Origin: Lumbricus rubellus
Lineage: Eukaryota; Annelida; Clitellata; Crassiclitellata; Lumbricidae
Assembly (NCBI GenBank): GCA_945859605.1
Contig: OX243814.1
Coordinates: forward strand, 29,377,307 to 29,441,306
Length of the DNA stretch: 64,000 nucleotides
Direction of reading: 5' to 3'
Shown one piece after another: positions 10,967-21,901 of this stretch (the stretch's first letter is position 1; every line of letters begins with the position of its first letter). The position numbers and the translations under genes are program-made. Below the pieces are notes generated by a model. It was not told where the DNA came from and searched no databases. It saw only the letters and a list, made by a program, of their open reading frames with translations.

Positions 10967-11685
10967 CTAGAGAATAAAAAACAGAAATTGACTACAGCAC
11001 AATAAAGACCATTAACCATTGTTAAAACTTCCATCAATTTTGCTTCAAGAATGCCTCTTAAACAGAGAGTAGTTGAAATTTGGAAATTTTATAAATGAAT
11101 CAAACCACACAGGTACAGTGTACTGTACTTTCATCAATATAAATATGAAATTATCATTAATCATTATTAATTCACTCATTGTATACCAATAATTATTATT
11201 AATTCACTCATTATATACCAATGAATATCAATAAAAAATTATCAGTACATTATTACATTATGTACCCCAATTACTTGAATTTTCAATAAAAATATCAAAT
11301 ATTACATAAAGAACTACGCACTTCTCTACTAATTAATTTTGACATAATAGAATATTACAGATATAAATTTATTAATAACACCATCATTTATTTAATTATT
11401 ATTATCTATTCATTCCTTAGTCAAATGCCTTACATTTTAAATGTTCCTATGAAAATTGAACGCATGATAAAGAATGACAGTGACAGTACAGATTCAAATA
11501 ATATTAAAAGATATATATTACTAATAACATTATCACTCATGTATTTATTATTATCCATCTATTCCTTAGTCCTACATTTAAATGTCCCTACAAAAATTGA
11601 ATGAATGACAAAGAACGACAGTGACAGTTATGGTCAAATAAGTCTTGCGTTGATTGACGTGATAGTAGGAGAAGTCGAGTCTTAC
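10967..11685. other. AT-rich intron with a local direct duplication
   Basis: About 11,380-11,470 and 11,540-11,630 are similar (TATTTATTATTATC, CATTCCTTAGTC, TTAAATGTCCCTA, AAAGAATGACAGTGACAGT). TTATTAATTCACTCATT recurs near 11,160 and 11,200. No gene is seen apart from the flanking exons. Confidence 0.5.
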
Positions 11686-11757
11686 GCAAGCAGAGTCTGT
11701 TGTGAAGCGGATAGCAAGCTCTTGCCTCCGATTCCTGATGACCGCAAACTGTGCACG
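11686..11757 (-). CDS. Exon of EGF/TNFR-module gene, second half of TNFR-type cysteine-rich module
   Basis: 72 nt, phase 1/1: acceptor CATTTTCAAAACAG, donor TTGC|GTAAGA. It encodes CTVCGHQESEARACYPLHNR followed by LCL. With the exon at 13,274-13,341 it gives the spacing of a TNF-receptor cysteine repeat: C-P-x-G-x-Y, then D-R-I-C-S, then C-x-x-C, then a last cysteine pair. Known: these modules bind TNF-type ligands but also occur in other extracellular proteins. The phase match to both sides supports the join. Confidence 0.78.
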
Positions 11758-12049
11758 CTGTTTTGAAAATAAACGAACACAACAGAAATCGAATCCGTGC
11801 TTGATCTTTCGTAAGCTGCTCTCTATTCTATCAGCGCTTCACAGAAAGTCTTCTATATTTTGGGGAATTGGCAGCTGATTCATGCTTGGTTATTAGATAG
11901 AGGAGCTAAATGAATGCATAATAATATTTAATAATTAGTAATAATAACCTGGGTCACGTAAACGACAGTGGACTGGAATTCATCAAAGAATTAGCAAGAC
12001 GTCTTGCCCTAATTACCACGGTTCTTTTGTCCAATCATATTTTGTCGAA

Positions 12050-12950
12050 TAATAGTAGCAATAATAATAATAATAATAATAATATAAAGCATAAATAATA
12101 ATAATAATATAAAGCACAAATAACATATTACCATAAACGATTAGTCCACATGCTCACAGATTTGTGCGCTACATGTACGTATACAGCAAAGGAGGTATGG
12201 GGGGTCTGTGTAGTTAATTAATCACATGCTGCAACAAAGTAGTCCGCAGAGGTATGGTTAGTGGATTGGAAGAGATTTCAGTTGAAGCGCAAAGATAACA
12301 ACCGCGATCTAGCAACTGTACAACAGTGTACAACGTCCCCTAGCGGTCGTCAGATAACCCGTCTGGTCAATCGGTCAAATTACACGGCTCAATTGAACTC
12401 TGCGATGCTACTAAAGACAAAACACAAGTGGAATACAGACAAATCACTATATGCGGTGGTGTTATGAAGATCTGAAACAGGACCATGGAGAGAGCTTACA
12501 ACAGCACAATAAAAAGGAGAAACTGGACCTCAAACACTCCAGCGGATAGGAAGTGTAATCATTAATATTGCGTCGTAAATCAACCGAAGTCTTGGTATTT
12601 CTTATTCTAGACCTAACCCATATACTTGTGCAATTTAATTAATAATTTCTATAGCGCTGATCACATCTGTGGTCATTCAGTAGCGCTCCCTGTGCAAGAA
12701 CCTCCCCCCAGAGAAAAACTAGGTCTTAAGAAGATAGAGAGATGCTGATAGAGAGATGTAGATAGCGATCCAGAAAGAAGAAACAAAAAGTTACTACAAT
12801 TTATTAATATTATGATGATGATGACGACAACGATGATGAAAACGATGATGAAAATGATGATGACAATGGTAATGACAATGGTGATGACATTGCCTTTGTG
12901 AAAACAGCAATCGTGATGATGATGATGATGATGATGATGATAATAATAAT

Positions 12951-12984
<34 letters not shown>

Positions 12985-13110
12985 TAATAATAATATAAAA
13001 ATATTTAAAAAAAATAAATAATAATAATCTCTTGTTGATCGTGCTTCATGTATCTGATGTTGTTTGTTGAAGATATTAAAAATTCATAATAATAATAATA
13101 ATAATAATGA
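12050..13110. repeat. Intron with (AAT)n and (GAT)n microsatellites and a SINE/LINE-tail piece
   Basis: (AAT)n lies at about 12,058-12,115 and 12,942-12,985, and (GAT)n at about 12,810-12,945. A tail-like piece TTTCTATAGCGCTGATCACA lies at 12,645-12,700, and a similar one at 13,110-13,160 that recurs at 20,535-20,590 (GCCGTTACAAGGGCGCCTC). No coding sequence is seen. Confidence 0.7.
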
Positions 13111-13273
13111 CAATTTCTATAGCACCGTAACACAGCACATGCCGTTACAAGGGCGCCTCTACAAACACAAGCGCAATTAGATTGTGACAAAGATGGAGAC
13201 AATAGGATTTACAAAAGATCACAGACCAGTAGTATCAACTATATAATCCTAAAGAACTGAACAATCTCCTTAC

Positions 13274-13341
13274 GTGAGCAGATCCTGTCCTTGTTAGCAG
13301 AGCATGGAATTGATTCATAGTAACCTTCTGGACACCAGTTA
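13274..13341 (-). CDS. Exon of EGF/TNFR-module gene, first half of TNFR-type cysteine-rich module
   Basis: 68 nt: acceptor TAAGTTTGCAG, donor CTCAC|GTAAGG. It encodes NWCPEGYYESIPCSANKDR then ICS. The CPxGYY...C...DRIC pattern is characteristic of TNFR-type repeats. It begins in phase 2, while the EGF exon upstream ends in phase 1. One more small exon, of length 1 modulo 3, is therefore expected between 13.35 and 16.42 kb. I did not find it. Confidence 0.78.
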
Positions 13342-15263
13342 CTGCAAACTTAACATTCAAACACATACAACAACAGAAGGATTAAGCAATTATAGGGAGC
13401 GTCTCAAACTGTTCTAAATTCTGCTTTAAAAATGCATTACAATTTATTGAAATCCAGCATCATTTGCGTTAAGTCACAGCCATAAATACTTATTTTTTCC
13501 TTACGATTGCCAAGTCAAGTTATCTATATGCAAAGTGGGGCTTTGTACTACTTGAAGTAGCCATTCATTTAAGATGAACCCACTTAAAGAAAACATGAAA
13601 GATTACTGTAATTTCAAATGCTGGAGGAAAACATTAAAGGAAAGGCCCCTACATTCATATTCTCAATTGTTGCACTTAATATTCAAAGACAAAAAGAACT
13701 ACACGAAGAGTGTTCTCCATTCAAAGCAAAAAATTCCCATCCATGAATAATTACAGTCGACTGGGACCAGGGCAAAAAATCACAGTTTCTGTCCCTCTGT
13801 TCAATTACATGAATGATTTAATGTTTTGTTCGCTCTAATTAATAATGCAAAGATCAGACCAAATGAAAGATCATTGGAATCAGTGGCAAGTGATGCCTTA
13901 TAATTAAAGCACCCCTGACGCATTGAGCATGAAACTTTAAAAAGGCACAAAATGGACAAAGACTTTCTTTATAAGAAAAGCAGCAGCAGCAGCAGCATCA
14001 GCTCAATATTTTCCAGCCAGAGTGAGTCCCAATGAAGCAGATCCCTGTGGGGGTTGAACCACCCAACCGGCACAACCAGAAAGTGAAAGAGTCAAAGAAC
14101 TCGAAAGAAGACAGACAGATCGAATGTAATTCAGAACTGATATAAATACGCACTGACACAAGTGGCAGGTGATTCATCATAGAATCAACTTCCACTGAAA
14201 TTTGACAGAATTACGGTGCAACATAAAAGTCGATACGAAGATGCAGCTACCCCAAGGCACCCCACAATTAGTACCCCCCCCCACCCCCCACCCCACCACA
14301 GCCCCATGATTAGTAGCCAGTGCCACACAATTCGTGAAAGCCCTACCAGGGTCTTGTTGAATATCCACAGATATTCAGCAGGACTTAATTAATCAGGAAG
14401 ACGCTAACTGGCAATAAAGTCTGAACCCAGTGCCATTCGGGGACCACCGACTACTTTTCCCCCCCTCCCCCCCAACAGAATGGCAACAAGTTTATTGAAG
14501 CCACGCTGCGAATGACGTCGTGGCGTAGAATTGAAAAGATGGGAGGGACAGCGTGCCCGCCATTAGCTGAGAAATGGCACGATCAGGATATCAGGTTTCA
14601 GCCGCTGATCATATGATCCCGTCAAAGCATATCAAGTTGGCAATTTGCACTACAAACAGGAGGATAACGACAAGATATGGGCCTTGCGTTGATAGTGAAA
14701 CTTTTGGAAACCATCCGTAATTGACATCAGATGAATTGTTTAGGCTGTCTGCCGCCGCACTGACACCATAGCGGCTTTGCGCGACACCATAATGGCTTTG
14801 CACGACACCATAATGGTTTTGCACGACAGGAGTGTCGTATTGATATAGAGACAATTATTATGTCTCAGTGCAGCATTGATGGCTGATCTGGGAAGCTAGT
14901 CCTGATCGTGTCTAATACCTACAAAATCTCTAATATTGTGCAATATTTGCCCTTTGACATATATCCTTTGGCACGAGCACCGACTTGCAACACAACAATC
15001 CAACGACTGGCGAATTTTTAGGCATGATTTAAATTGAAATGCCACTCTGAGTAGTGCGTATCTTTGAAATGATGCTATATCAAGCTTACATTGATTGATT
15101 GATTGATTGATTGAGTGATAATGTTCATCAGAATTCAGACATTCCAAAAGTACGGGGAAAAGAATTAAATGCTCTCAAGATATCATCTATAAATGCAACA
15201 ATGTCATCAAAATCTGTAAAAAAAACGGTGCATGCAACAATTGCAGACAGAAGCTGCTGAAGT
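13342..15263. other. Intron with short tandem repeats
   Basis: (CAG)n lies at 13,981-13,998. A 21-bp unit containing CGACACCATAATGG is repeated about 3.5 times at 14,757-14,828. C-rich runs lie near 14,273-14,295 and 14,460-14,475, and (TTGA)n at 15,092-15,113. One further exon of the minus-strand gene should lie between 13.35 and 16.42 kb but was not identified. Confidence 0.5.
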
Positions 15264-15271
15264 GTTGCATG

Positions 15272-15620
15272 CAAGATGAGAACTACCGGTGGGGTTGAGG
15301 GGTTTCAACTTTCAACCCCCCAATCTTTCTTAGAGCCAGGGCTTTTTTAGTGTGCAGTTGTACACAAAATGTGCAGTTCTAAATGGATATATGCACTTGT
15401 AAAAGTACTTCGGTACAGTTAAAACTTGCAAAAACAGGTCATTGTCCTCCGATTGAAAGTAATTTACCATGGAGGATGGGAAAGGAAAGGAGTTGTGCAG
15501 TTCTAAAAATTCCTTAAAAACAGCCCCTGCTTAGAGCCCCATAGTAGAGTATTTTTCACACGCCAATTCCATGTGGATCATAGTCCACCAACCAGCTATT
15601 TTTCCACAATTCTCACACAG
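15272..15620. mobile_element. hAT element (family of 54-200) with exact 8-bp target duplication, itself interrupted
   Basis: The element starts CAAGATGAGAAC and ends TTCTCACACAG. GTTGCATG flanks it exactly at 15,264-15,271 and 15,621-15,628. Its inside shares TTTTTCCACAATTCTCAC and AGAGCCCCAT with the element at 54-200, in the opposite orientation. A second hAT element (15,337-15,529) splits it. Confidence 0.87.
15337..15529. mobile_element. Second hAT element nested in the first, exact 8-bp target duplication
   Basis: It begins CAGGGCTTTTTTAG and ends TAAAAACAGCCCCTG, with classic hAT inverted ends. CTTAGAGC flanks it exactly (15,329-15,336 and 15,530-15,537). It is 193 bp and non-coding. 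It lies wholly inside the 15,272-15,620 element, so it is the younger of the two. Confidence 0.87.
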
Positions 15621-15879
15621 GTTGCATGCCTGTGCCATGTCTTTGTAAAAAAAAATATAAACAGTGATGGCTGTTAATCATGACGGATCATCTGCTCTAA
15701 GCATTCTGCCAAATACAGAAGCAAAGCCGCTTAGCAATACACTGGCTTCTCTGCATATTCCATGCTTTGCTATTCATTGTGATTATCACACAGTCAAACG
15801 TTACATGATGGAAGCATGAAGAAGATGCAGGCAGCATTCAAAAAATCTGAATGATGAGCGTGTTGTATATTTAAAGATG

Positions 15880-16125
15880 AAATATGAGTCTAAGCAAAAT
15901 GTCATAAAGAACAAATCCTTGCAAATCCTTGGAACGAATTTTGTCATTCGAAGGAGAGGAATGAAAATGTTTACAGTTCTAAGGCCGAGGATGGGACGGG
16001 TTGTCAACATCGGAGAATGGATGGGAACATCTTTTGATCGGACTTTGATGGAGACAAGAGACAGAAGGAGATGGAGAAAACTTGTTCATGAAGCGACCAA
16101 CCCTCGGATCGAGGATGGTTGACGA
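15880..16125 (+). pseudogene. 3' fragment of a LINE reverse transcriptase ORF
   Basis: From about 15,950 the frame ends EWMGTSFDRTLMETRDRRRW, then RKLVHEATNPRIEDG and a stop. The D-R-x-x-W-R motif shortly before the stop is the usual C-terminus of non-LTR retrotransposon pol proteins. The stop is followed by a (CACC/ATC)n tail and GTGTATTTATAAAGTG. Only the last about 60 codons remain: a dead 5'-truncated insertion. Confidence 0.65.
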
Positions 16126-16422
16126 CAAGACAAGACAAGTTCTCAAAAGTGAACTAAGACAACTTACAAACCATAAGGAATATGCTAGATTAAAAAAGTG
16201 TATAACCACCACCGCCGCCGCCACCATCATCATCATCATCATCACCACCCCCACCACCACAGTGTATTTATAAAGTGACACTTTCTAATGATTAACCCAT
16301 GATGCTCAGTGACAATATTAACCTTTTAAATCCACACTCTCCACACTGCAAGGCATATGCCCAAACCATTCTCCAACAGTGATGGTAAATAGCACAGAAA
16401 AAACTTGCAGGAAAATAAATAC

Positions 16423-16545
16423 CTCTGCACGAGGCGCCATCGTGGTAGAAGCCGGCTGGACAGCGGCACACGTAGGAACCGCTGAGATTCTCACAGATGG
16501 CACGAAAGCCGCAGACGCCTGGATCACGTGCGCATTCATCAACAT
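16423..16545 (-). CDS. Exon encoding a calcium-binding EGF module
   Basis: 123 nt, 41 codons, phase 1/1: acceptor TTTGTTGTAG, donor CAGAG|GTATTT. It encodes one complete EGF domain: DVDECARDPGVCGF, then six cysteines in all, ending PAGFYHDGASCR. D-x-D-E-C at the start and C-x-N-x4-Y-x-C-x-C give the calcium-binding and Asx-hydroxylation consensus of cbEGF modules. Known: these domains act in secreted or membrane proteins as rigid calcium-stabilised spacers or ligand-binding modules. Symmetrical phase 1 exons are the norm for this family. Confidence 0.92.
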
Positions 16546-16559
16546 CTACAACAAAGCAG

Positions 16560-16700
16560 TCGAAGACAATAATATTAATATTTAATAATATTATTAAAAA
16601 TTAAATTATTAAATAATTAATTAAATTATTATTAAAAACTAAAAAAATTATGAAAAATAATATTATTAAATATTACTAAATAAATTATTAAAAATAATAA
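16560..16700. repeat. AT-only low-complexity tract
   Basis: About 130 bp almost entirely of ATTAA and AATAAT, directly upstream (minus strand) of the cbEGF exon acceptor. Confidence 0.8.
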
Positions 16701-16779
16701 AGACAATCATCCAATTAAATTCATAATGAGATACATGCAGCTAATTTTAACAGACTGCTTTACAGATCGAGTAGTTGAG

Positions 16780-16990
16780 TTTGTTTGTATGTGCACTTGT
16801 TATAGCGCCCCTTCAAGCTCTCGCTACTCAGAGGCGCTCCCGAATGCAGAGCGGACACTGCATCGGAGTTTCACATTGAAGCACTGAGCAATTGTGAGTG
16901 AAGGACTTGCCCAAGGTCCTTACGCGGCGAGGTGGATTCGAACCTTCCGGCTCCAAGGCAACGACGCCACCACTACACCACCGCGACCCA
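16780..16990 (-). mobile_element. tRNA-derived SINE, family A, minus orientation
   Basis: This is the reverse complement of the copy at 3,556-3,775. On the minus strand it shows the A and B boxes, the CAAGTCCTTCACTC body and the GCGCTATAACAAGTG tail. It lies in an intron of the minus-strand gene, in sense with it. Confidence 0.88.
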
Positions 16991-17100
16991 CGAGTACTCA
17001 GCGTAACAGTGCCACTGTATAATGCAGAGTATTATTAACGTCATGATCGTATATTTGTGATATTGCTATGACGTCACATACTAAAGCAGATTATATCTAT

Positions 17101-17325
17101 GAGGGGCAGTGGTGTAGGAGTTCCGTGCCTTGCAGCAGCCGGAAGGTTGCTGGTTCTAATCCACCTCATACCGCCGGTCCGCCGCGTAGGACCCCGAGCA
17201 TTGAGCAAGTCCTTCACTTGCAATTGCTCATGCGCTAAACTCTGATTTAGTTTCTGCGCTGTAGTCGGGAGTGCCTCTGAGTAGTTGTCTTGAAGAGGTG
17301 CAATAACAAGTGCTCAGACATACAC
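17101..17325 (+). mobile_element. tRNA-derived SINE, family A, diverged plus-strand copy
   Basis: It carries GTGGTGTAGGAG, GGTTCTAATCC and GAGCAAGTCCTTCACTTGC with the tail GAAGAGGTGCAATAACAAGTG. It is about 110 bp from the minus-orientation copy, so the two SINEs form a long imperfect inverted pair. Confidence 0.82.
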
Positions 17326-18129
17326 CTGATGATTATGTCGTGATCACGAGGTCGCTTAATGTCGCACTTCACTTCTGCTTGATGTGTACAGCTAATAAGG
17401 GTCATAAATCTAAGAAACTGTCTTAATATAACAATATTGCTCGTAAGCGTCAACATGGGCCTATCAGATCGATGGCCCACGCTCATGGAAGAACCTTCCA
17501 GGCTTCCAGCACCCTGCGAGGAAACCAAGAAGCACTCATGCATCGAAAACACTGTTAAAATTGCACTTGTTATCATGCTCGTAGCATTTACGGAATTACA
17601 TACAGAATTCTACCAGTTGACAGTACTTATGAGTGCAAAGACCCTAGAACTACCTTGCTGTTCACAATGCCATAGAAATGGTCATAAATTTAATCTCGGA
17701 AATAAAGTCAAAGTTTGCAGGCAGAATCCTATTCCATGCACAATGGTAGTCCCAATATTACGTATATATATATATGGGGGGAGTCATGAGATTTAGGCGA
17801 TATGCGTACAGGTGCATACGAGGGAGGGCTCGGCAAATTGTACATATGCAAAAAAAAATAAAAAAAATAAAACTAAAAAATAATGTCCAATTTTGATGTG
17901 CACAATATAACAGCCTAGTATAATAACATAATATAATAGCCTACTAATAACCCTGGATTATCCTATAGGACTTCACCTTAAAATACTTCTATAACAACAT
18001 GACGACAAACAATATATGTGAGATCCACATCCTCGGCCAGGTTACAGCAGAATACAAGCCATGACAAAATGCATCATAATGCGGTCCCTGTGCAGTGTGC
18101 ATCCCACAGGGAAAATATCTACTTTCCTT

Positions 18130-18643
18130 AGAAACCGCCATCCCTAGCAACCATTCTCCTTAGCAACCAACCAATTTCCCTAGCAACCATGTTCCCTAAC
18201 AACCACTCTCATAGCAACCAACCAATTCCCCTAGCAACCGCATTCCCTAACAACCACTCTCAAAGCAACCAACCAATTTCCCTAGCAACCGTGTCGTGTT
18301 CCCTAACAACCACTCTCATAGCAACCAACCAGTTTCCATAGCAACCGTGTTTCCTAACAACCACTCCCATAGCAACCAACCAATTTCCCTAGCAACCACG
18401 TTCCTTAACACCCACTCTCATAGCAACCAACCAATTTCCCTAGCAACCATGTTCCCTAACAACCACTCTCATAGCAACCAACCAATTTCCATAGCAACCG
18501 TGTTCCCTAACAACCGCTCTCATAGCAACCAACCAATTTCCCTAGCAACCGTGTTCCCTAGCAACCACTCTCATAGCAACCAACCAATCTCCCTAGCAAC
18601 CGTGTTCCCTAACAACCATGCTCATAGCAACCAACCAACTTAC
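18130..18643. repeat. 51-bp minisatellite beginning at the EGF exon's splice donor
   Basis: Roughly ten units of 51 bp with the core CATAGCAACCAACCAATT and CCCTAACAACCACTCTC. On the minus strand the array starts about five bases after the GTAAGT donor of the exon at 18,644-18,796, so the intron's 5' end is made of the repeat. Units are 51 = 3 x 17, hence the long plus-strand open frame, which I regard as an artefact. Confidence 0.9.
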
Positions 18644-18796
18644 CAACGCACACATCGCCGTGCAGGACGAACCCGCGCTGGCAGACGCACGCACCTCCGG
18701 AATCGCACCCAACCTCATCGCGGTGGTACATCGCAATGGGACAGACCGTATCCGCTCGGCACGGGGAATCCCCACCCGACCCCATCTGCGTGACGT
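18644..18796 (-). CDS. Exon encoding an EGF-like module
   Basis: 153 nt, 51 codons, phase 1/1: acceptor GTGTGTTGTAG, donor GCGTTG|GTAAGT. It encodes GGDSPCRADTVCPIAMYHRD, then six cysteines in EGF order with C-x-C between the fourth and fifth, ending FVLHGDVCV. It lacks the calcium-binding D-x-D/N-E motif. Its phase joins directly to the cbEGF exon at 16,423-16,545, giving two EGF modules in tandem. Minisatellites flank it on both sides. Confidence 0.88.
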
Positions 18797-18811
18797 CTAC
18801 AACACACAGAA

Positions 18812-19115
18812 CAGAATTCAACCCACATATATCCCACAATCCCCCAGAAGTCAACCCACATATATCCCACAATCTCCCAGAAGTCAACCCACATATATCC
18901 CACAATCTCCCAGAAGTCAACCCACATATATCCCACAATCCCCCAGAAGTCAATCCACATATATCCCACAATCCCCCAGAAGTCAAACCACATATATCCC
19001 ACAATCTCCCAGAAGTCAACCCACATAATTATATCCCACAATCCCCCAGAAGTCAACCCACATGTATCCCACAATCCCCCAGAAGTCAACCCACATATAT
19101 CCCACAATCCCCACT
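18812..19115. repeat. 33-bp minisatellite upstream of the EGF exon
   Basis: About nine units of 33 bp: CACATATATCCCACAATC, then CCCCAGAAGTCAACC. It ends close to the acceptor side of the EGF exon. The unit is divisible by three, which keeps frames open on both strands without meaning they are translated. Confidence 0.9.
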
Positions 19116-21548
19116 GCTCACGACGATAAATAATAAAACTGGAAAAGGATGTGACCGGCAATTTGTCGCAACCCGCTCGGCGTGAAAATCGAGTCGCTTA
19201 CAAGCGACGTCGCAAGACTCGGTTTACGACCTCAGCCTCGCAGCAACTCAGCGGCGCTCGTGGCTTGCATTCGAATTACGACGGTAAGCGGGGCACCAGT
19301 GTTTGCGACAAAAGTACCGAGTTTCCTGTTGGATCGGATGGCCATGCATGCATGACTATCGAATAAATGATAGTCGCAAGTCGAACGCGCGACAAATGTC
19401 ATCCGATATAGTCATGTGTGCATGCAAGCAAGCAGTTGTGTTACACGGCTTCATACAAAACACACAATGAAATGAGTAGATTAAAAATTTCAATCGTGAA
19501 CAATGAGAATCATTGTTGAGCAAGTTAAGAACCTCCCCCCCCCTTCTACCCGACATGATCCCACACAACATCGGTGAAAAGATGCTGGAAGCGAGAAACT
19601 GATGCCACAGGAAATGACACAATCACGCAGACAAATAACAACAGACAAAGGCTTTCAAGAGCCCCATCTATCAAGTAACAGATGAGCAGTTGTTCCTGTA
19701 ATCACAAATGTTGCTGTTCTCAACACCCCCTTCCCCCCCCCCCCCCCCATCACGAACTTTGCCGTCATCATCACCATCAACATCATAATTTTGATCATCA
19801 TCGTCGTCGTTATCACCGTCATCATCATCATCGTCATCATCATCGTCTATCGAACTGAAATTTAATTATTCATTATCACTCTTGTTAACATTTCTGCGTT
19901 ATTGTCAGATTGTTCTTCTTAATAAAACGAATATACCATACTTGCTATTTACTTGCTATTTACCTGATATTCACTTGCTATTTACTTGCTATTTACCTGC
20001 TATTTACTATTTCAAATGGCAGGCAGGAGGAGCACACATTTAAGAGCAACAACATTCTGCCACGTTGGTCACAGTTTTCACACAACAACGAAAAGTCCAA
20101 ATTTCGTGCGCGAGATGCAAATGGCAACAACTGCTATGTAAACAGACAAAATCCATCAGCATCACTGTTTCCCCTGTCACAGACCTTAATGCTCCTCCTC
20201 CTCCTTCTCCTTCTCACTAATCTTGTCTCTGCTACTATTCTCCACTACACCACGACTACCACCACTATCACTGCTGCCACAACTGCCACCATCATCATGA
20301 TCACCACAAAGACAGTCACCACAAAAGTGCAATTACTACCACCTGCACTGGCATTATCACCGGACATATTAAACCACTACCACTAGCATAGTATTCACAA
20401 CCATGACAATAACACCACCAAAATGATGTTATGAAGATCACCACAACAACAACCATTATGACCACTATCACCACCATTCATAATATTAATAATAATAACA
20501 ATAATAATAATAATCATAAGAATACCGGTAATTCCGACAATTTACATGGTGCTGCGACACAGGCATGCCGTTACAAGGGCGCCTCAGTAAAAGAGTCAGT
20601 ATATTCATAATATACTGATCGACTTTCTGTGCTGCTGAGAGGTATACTTCTGAATTGGCGCGCAAATAAAATAATAATTATGTCTGAGGATAAAATTAAT
20701 GTCATGGAACTGCAGCTGCCCTCAACATAGTAGCAGACTAAAAAAAACTCAAACCATTCCAAACTGAAACTCATTTCTCTGCCAAAAAACAACTTGTATG
20801 GGATGATCTCCTTTTATTATCATATTTTCTGTTTTAACTGCTTATTTATATGACGTTTCTTTCTTAAACTGCATATAGCTCTGGTACAGTACTAACACAA
20901 CAAATATACTTCATGAGATACAATCTTAGTCAGACAGTAGATTTCAACTAAGATTAGTAAAACAATTCAGTTATCTTTATCAGCATCTGCATTATCATCG
21001 ACTACCTGGTAATAACATGAAACCTAAAAATGTTTTAAAAATGACTGATAAAACACTAGCACTGACTGATAAAAGACTAGCACTAACTGATAAAACACTA
21101 GCACTGACTTAAGGTTATCTTAATTAGCATCAGCATGAAAAACGATAATAATAACAATAATAATAATAATATTACTACTACTAATAATAATAATAAAGGA
21201 CAATTATTCTTGTTCAGTGATCCGTTTGCCGCGTGTTGAGCGGCCATAAAGACTGTACAGCGGTTGACGAGCGCCACTGATCCGACCCGGTCTTAGCAGG
21301 ACCGCAGCAGCAGCGGCAGCCACAGCAGAAAGAGGGTCATTTAGAATCTGGAAGACTTCTCATCGGCATTGTCTACATCCTGCGACTGCCATAAAATGTG
21401 GCCCAATCTGTCAGAAAACGTGGACCGTCAACAAGGTCCGCCGCAACATATGCCACCATCTCCACAGAGCAATCGGGCGCGTTTCAAAGGCGGTGGCGGT
21501 GGCTCCGGCAGCGGCCAACGCACCCGTATCAGACGAGAAGAGAGACTG
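19116..21548. other. Intron or intergenic stretch with microsatellites
   Basis: No gene is supported. (CAT)/(CGT) runs lie at 19,765-19,845. A 15-bp TTACTTGCTATTTAC repeat lies at about 19,940-20,010. CCACTA and AAT runs lie at 20,240-20,520. A repeat piece GCCGTTACAAGGGCGCCTC lies at 20,565. ACTGATAAAACACTAGC units repeat at 21,040-21,110, and AAT/ACT runs at 21,145-21,195. Confidence 0.5.
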
Positions 21549-21559
21549 TGGTCCATAGC

Positions 21560-21901
21560 CAGGGGCGGATCCAGGGGGGGCAATGCGGTCATGGTCCCCC
21601 CATTTAAAACAGCCATGGGACGTGGCCCCCATTTGGTCTGAAATTAGCAATAGGAATAGGGGTGTCATGGCATATTGCCCCCCCGCCCCCCATTAAGAAA
21701 ATTGCATTGGACGTGTCCCTATCCCCCATTGGGTTTTCTGCTGGAGGACTAAACAAAAGAAGGTCATTAACTTTTTTTGGGTGGATGAAAAGTACTTTTT
21801 TTCTTCGGCCAAAGATCGATGACCAACGACGAAATTTTTTCCCTGTCCCAAGATAAAAGATTTTGCCCTCCCCCCTTGGAAGAGTTCTGGATCCGCCACT
21901 G
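21560..21901. mobile_element. DNA transposon, CAGGGGCGGATCCAG ends, 11-bp flanking duplication
   Basis: Ends CAGGGGCGGATCCAG and CTGGATCCGCCACTG form 15-bp inverted repeats with one mismatch. TGGTCCATAGC lies directly on both sides (21,549-21,559 and 21,902-21,912). The ends look hAT-like, but 11 bp is longer than hAT's usual 8 and lies in the range of Mutator-like elements. It is 342 bp and non-coding. Confidence 0.82.

Noticed and set aside
18296..19185. Plus-strand frames of 130-165 codons
   Set aside because: They are minisatellite translations overlapping a well-supported EGF exon on the opposite strand.
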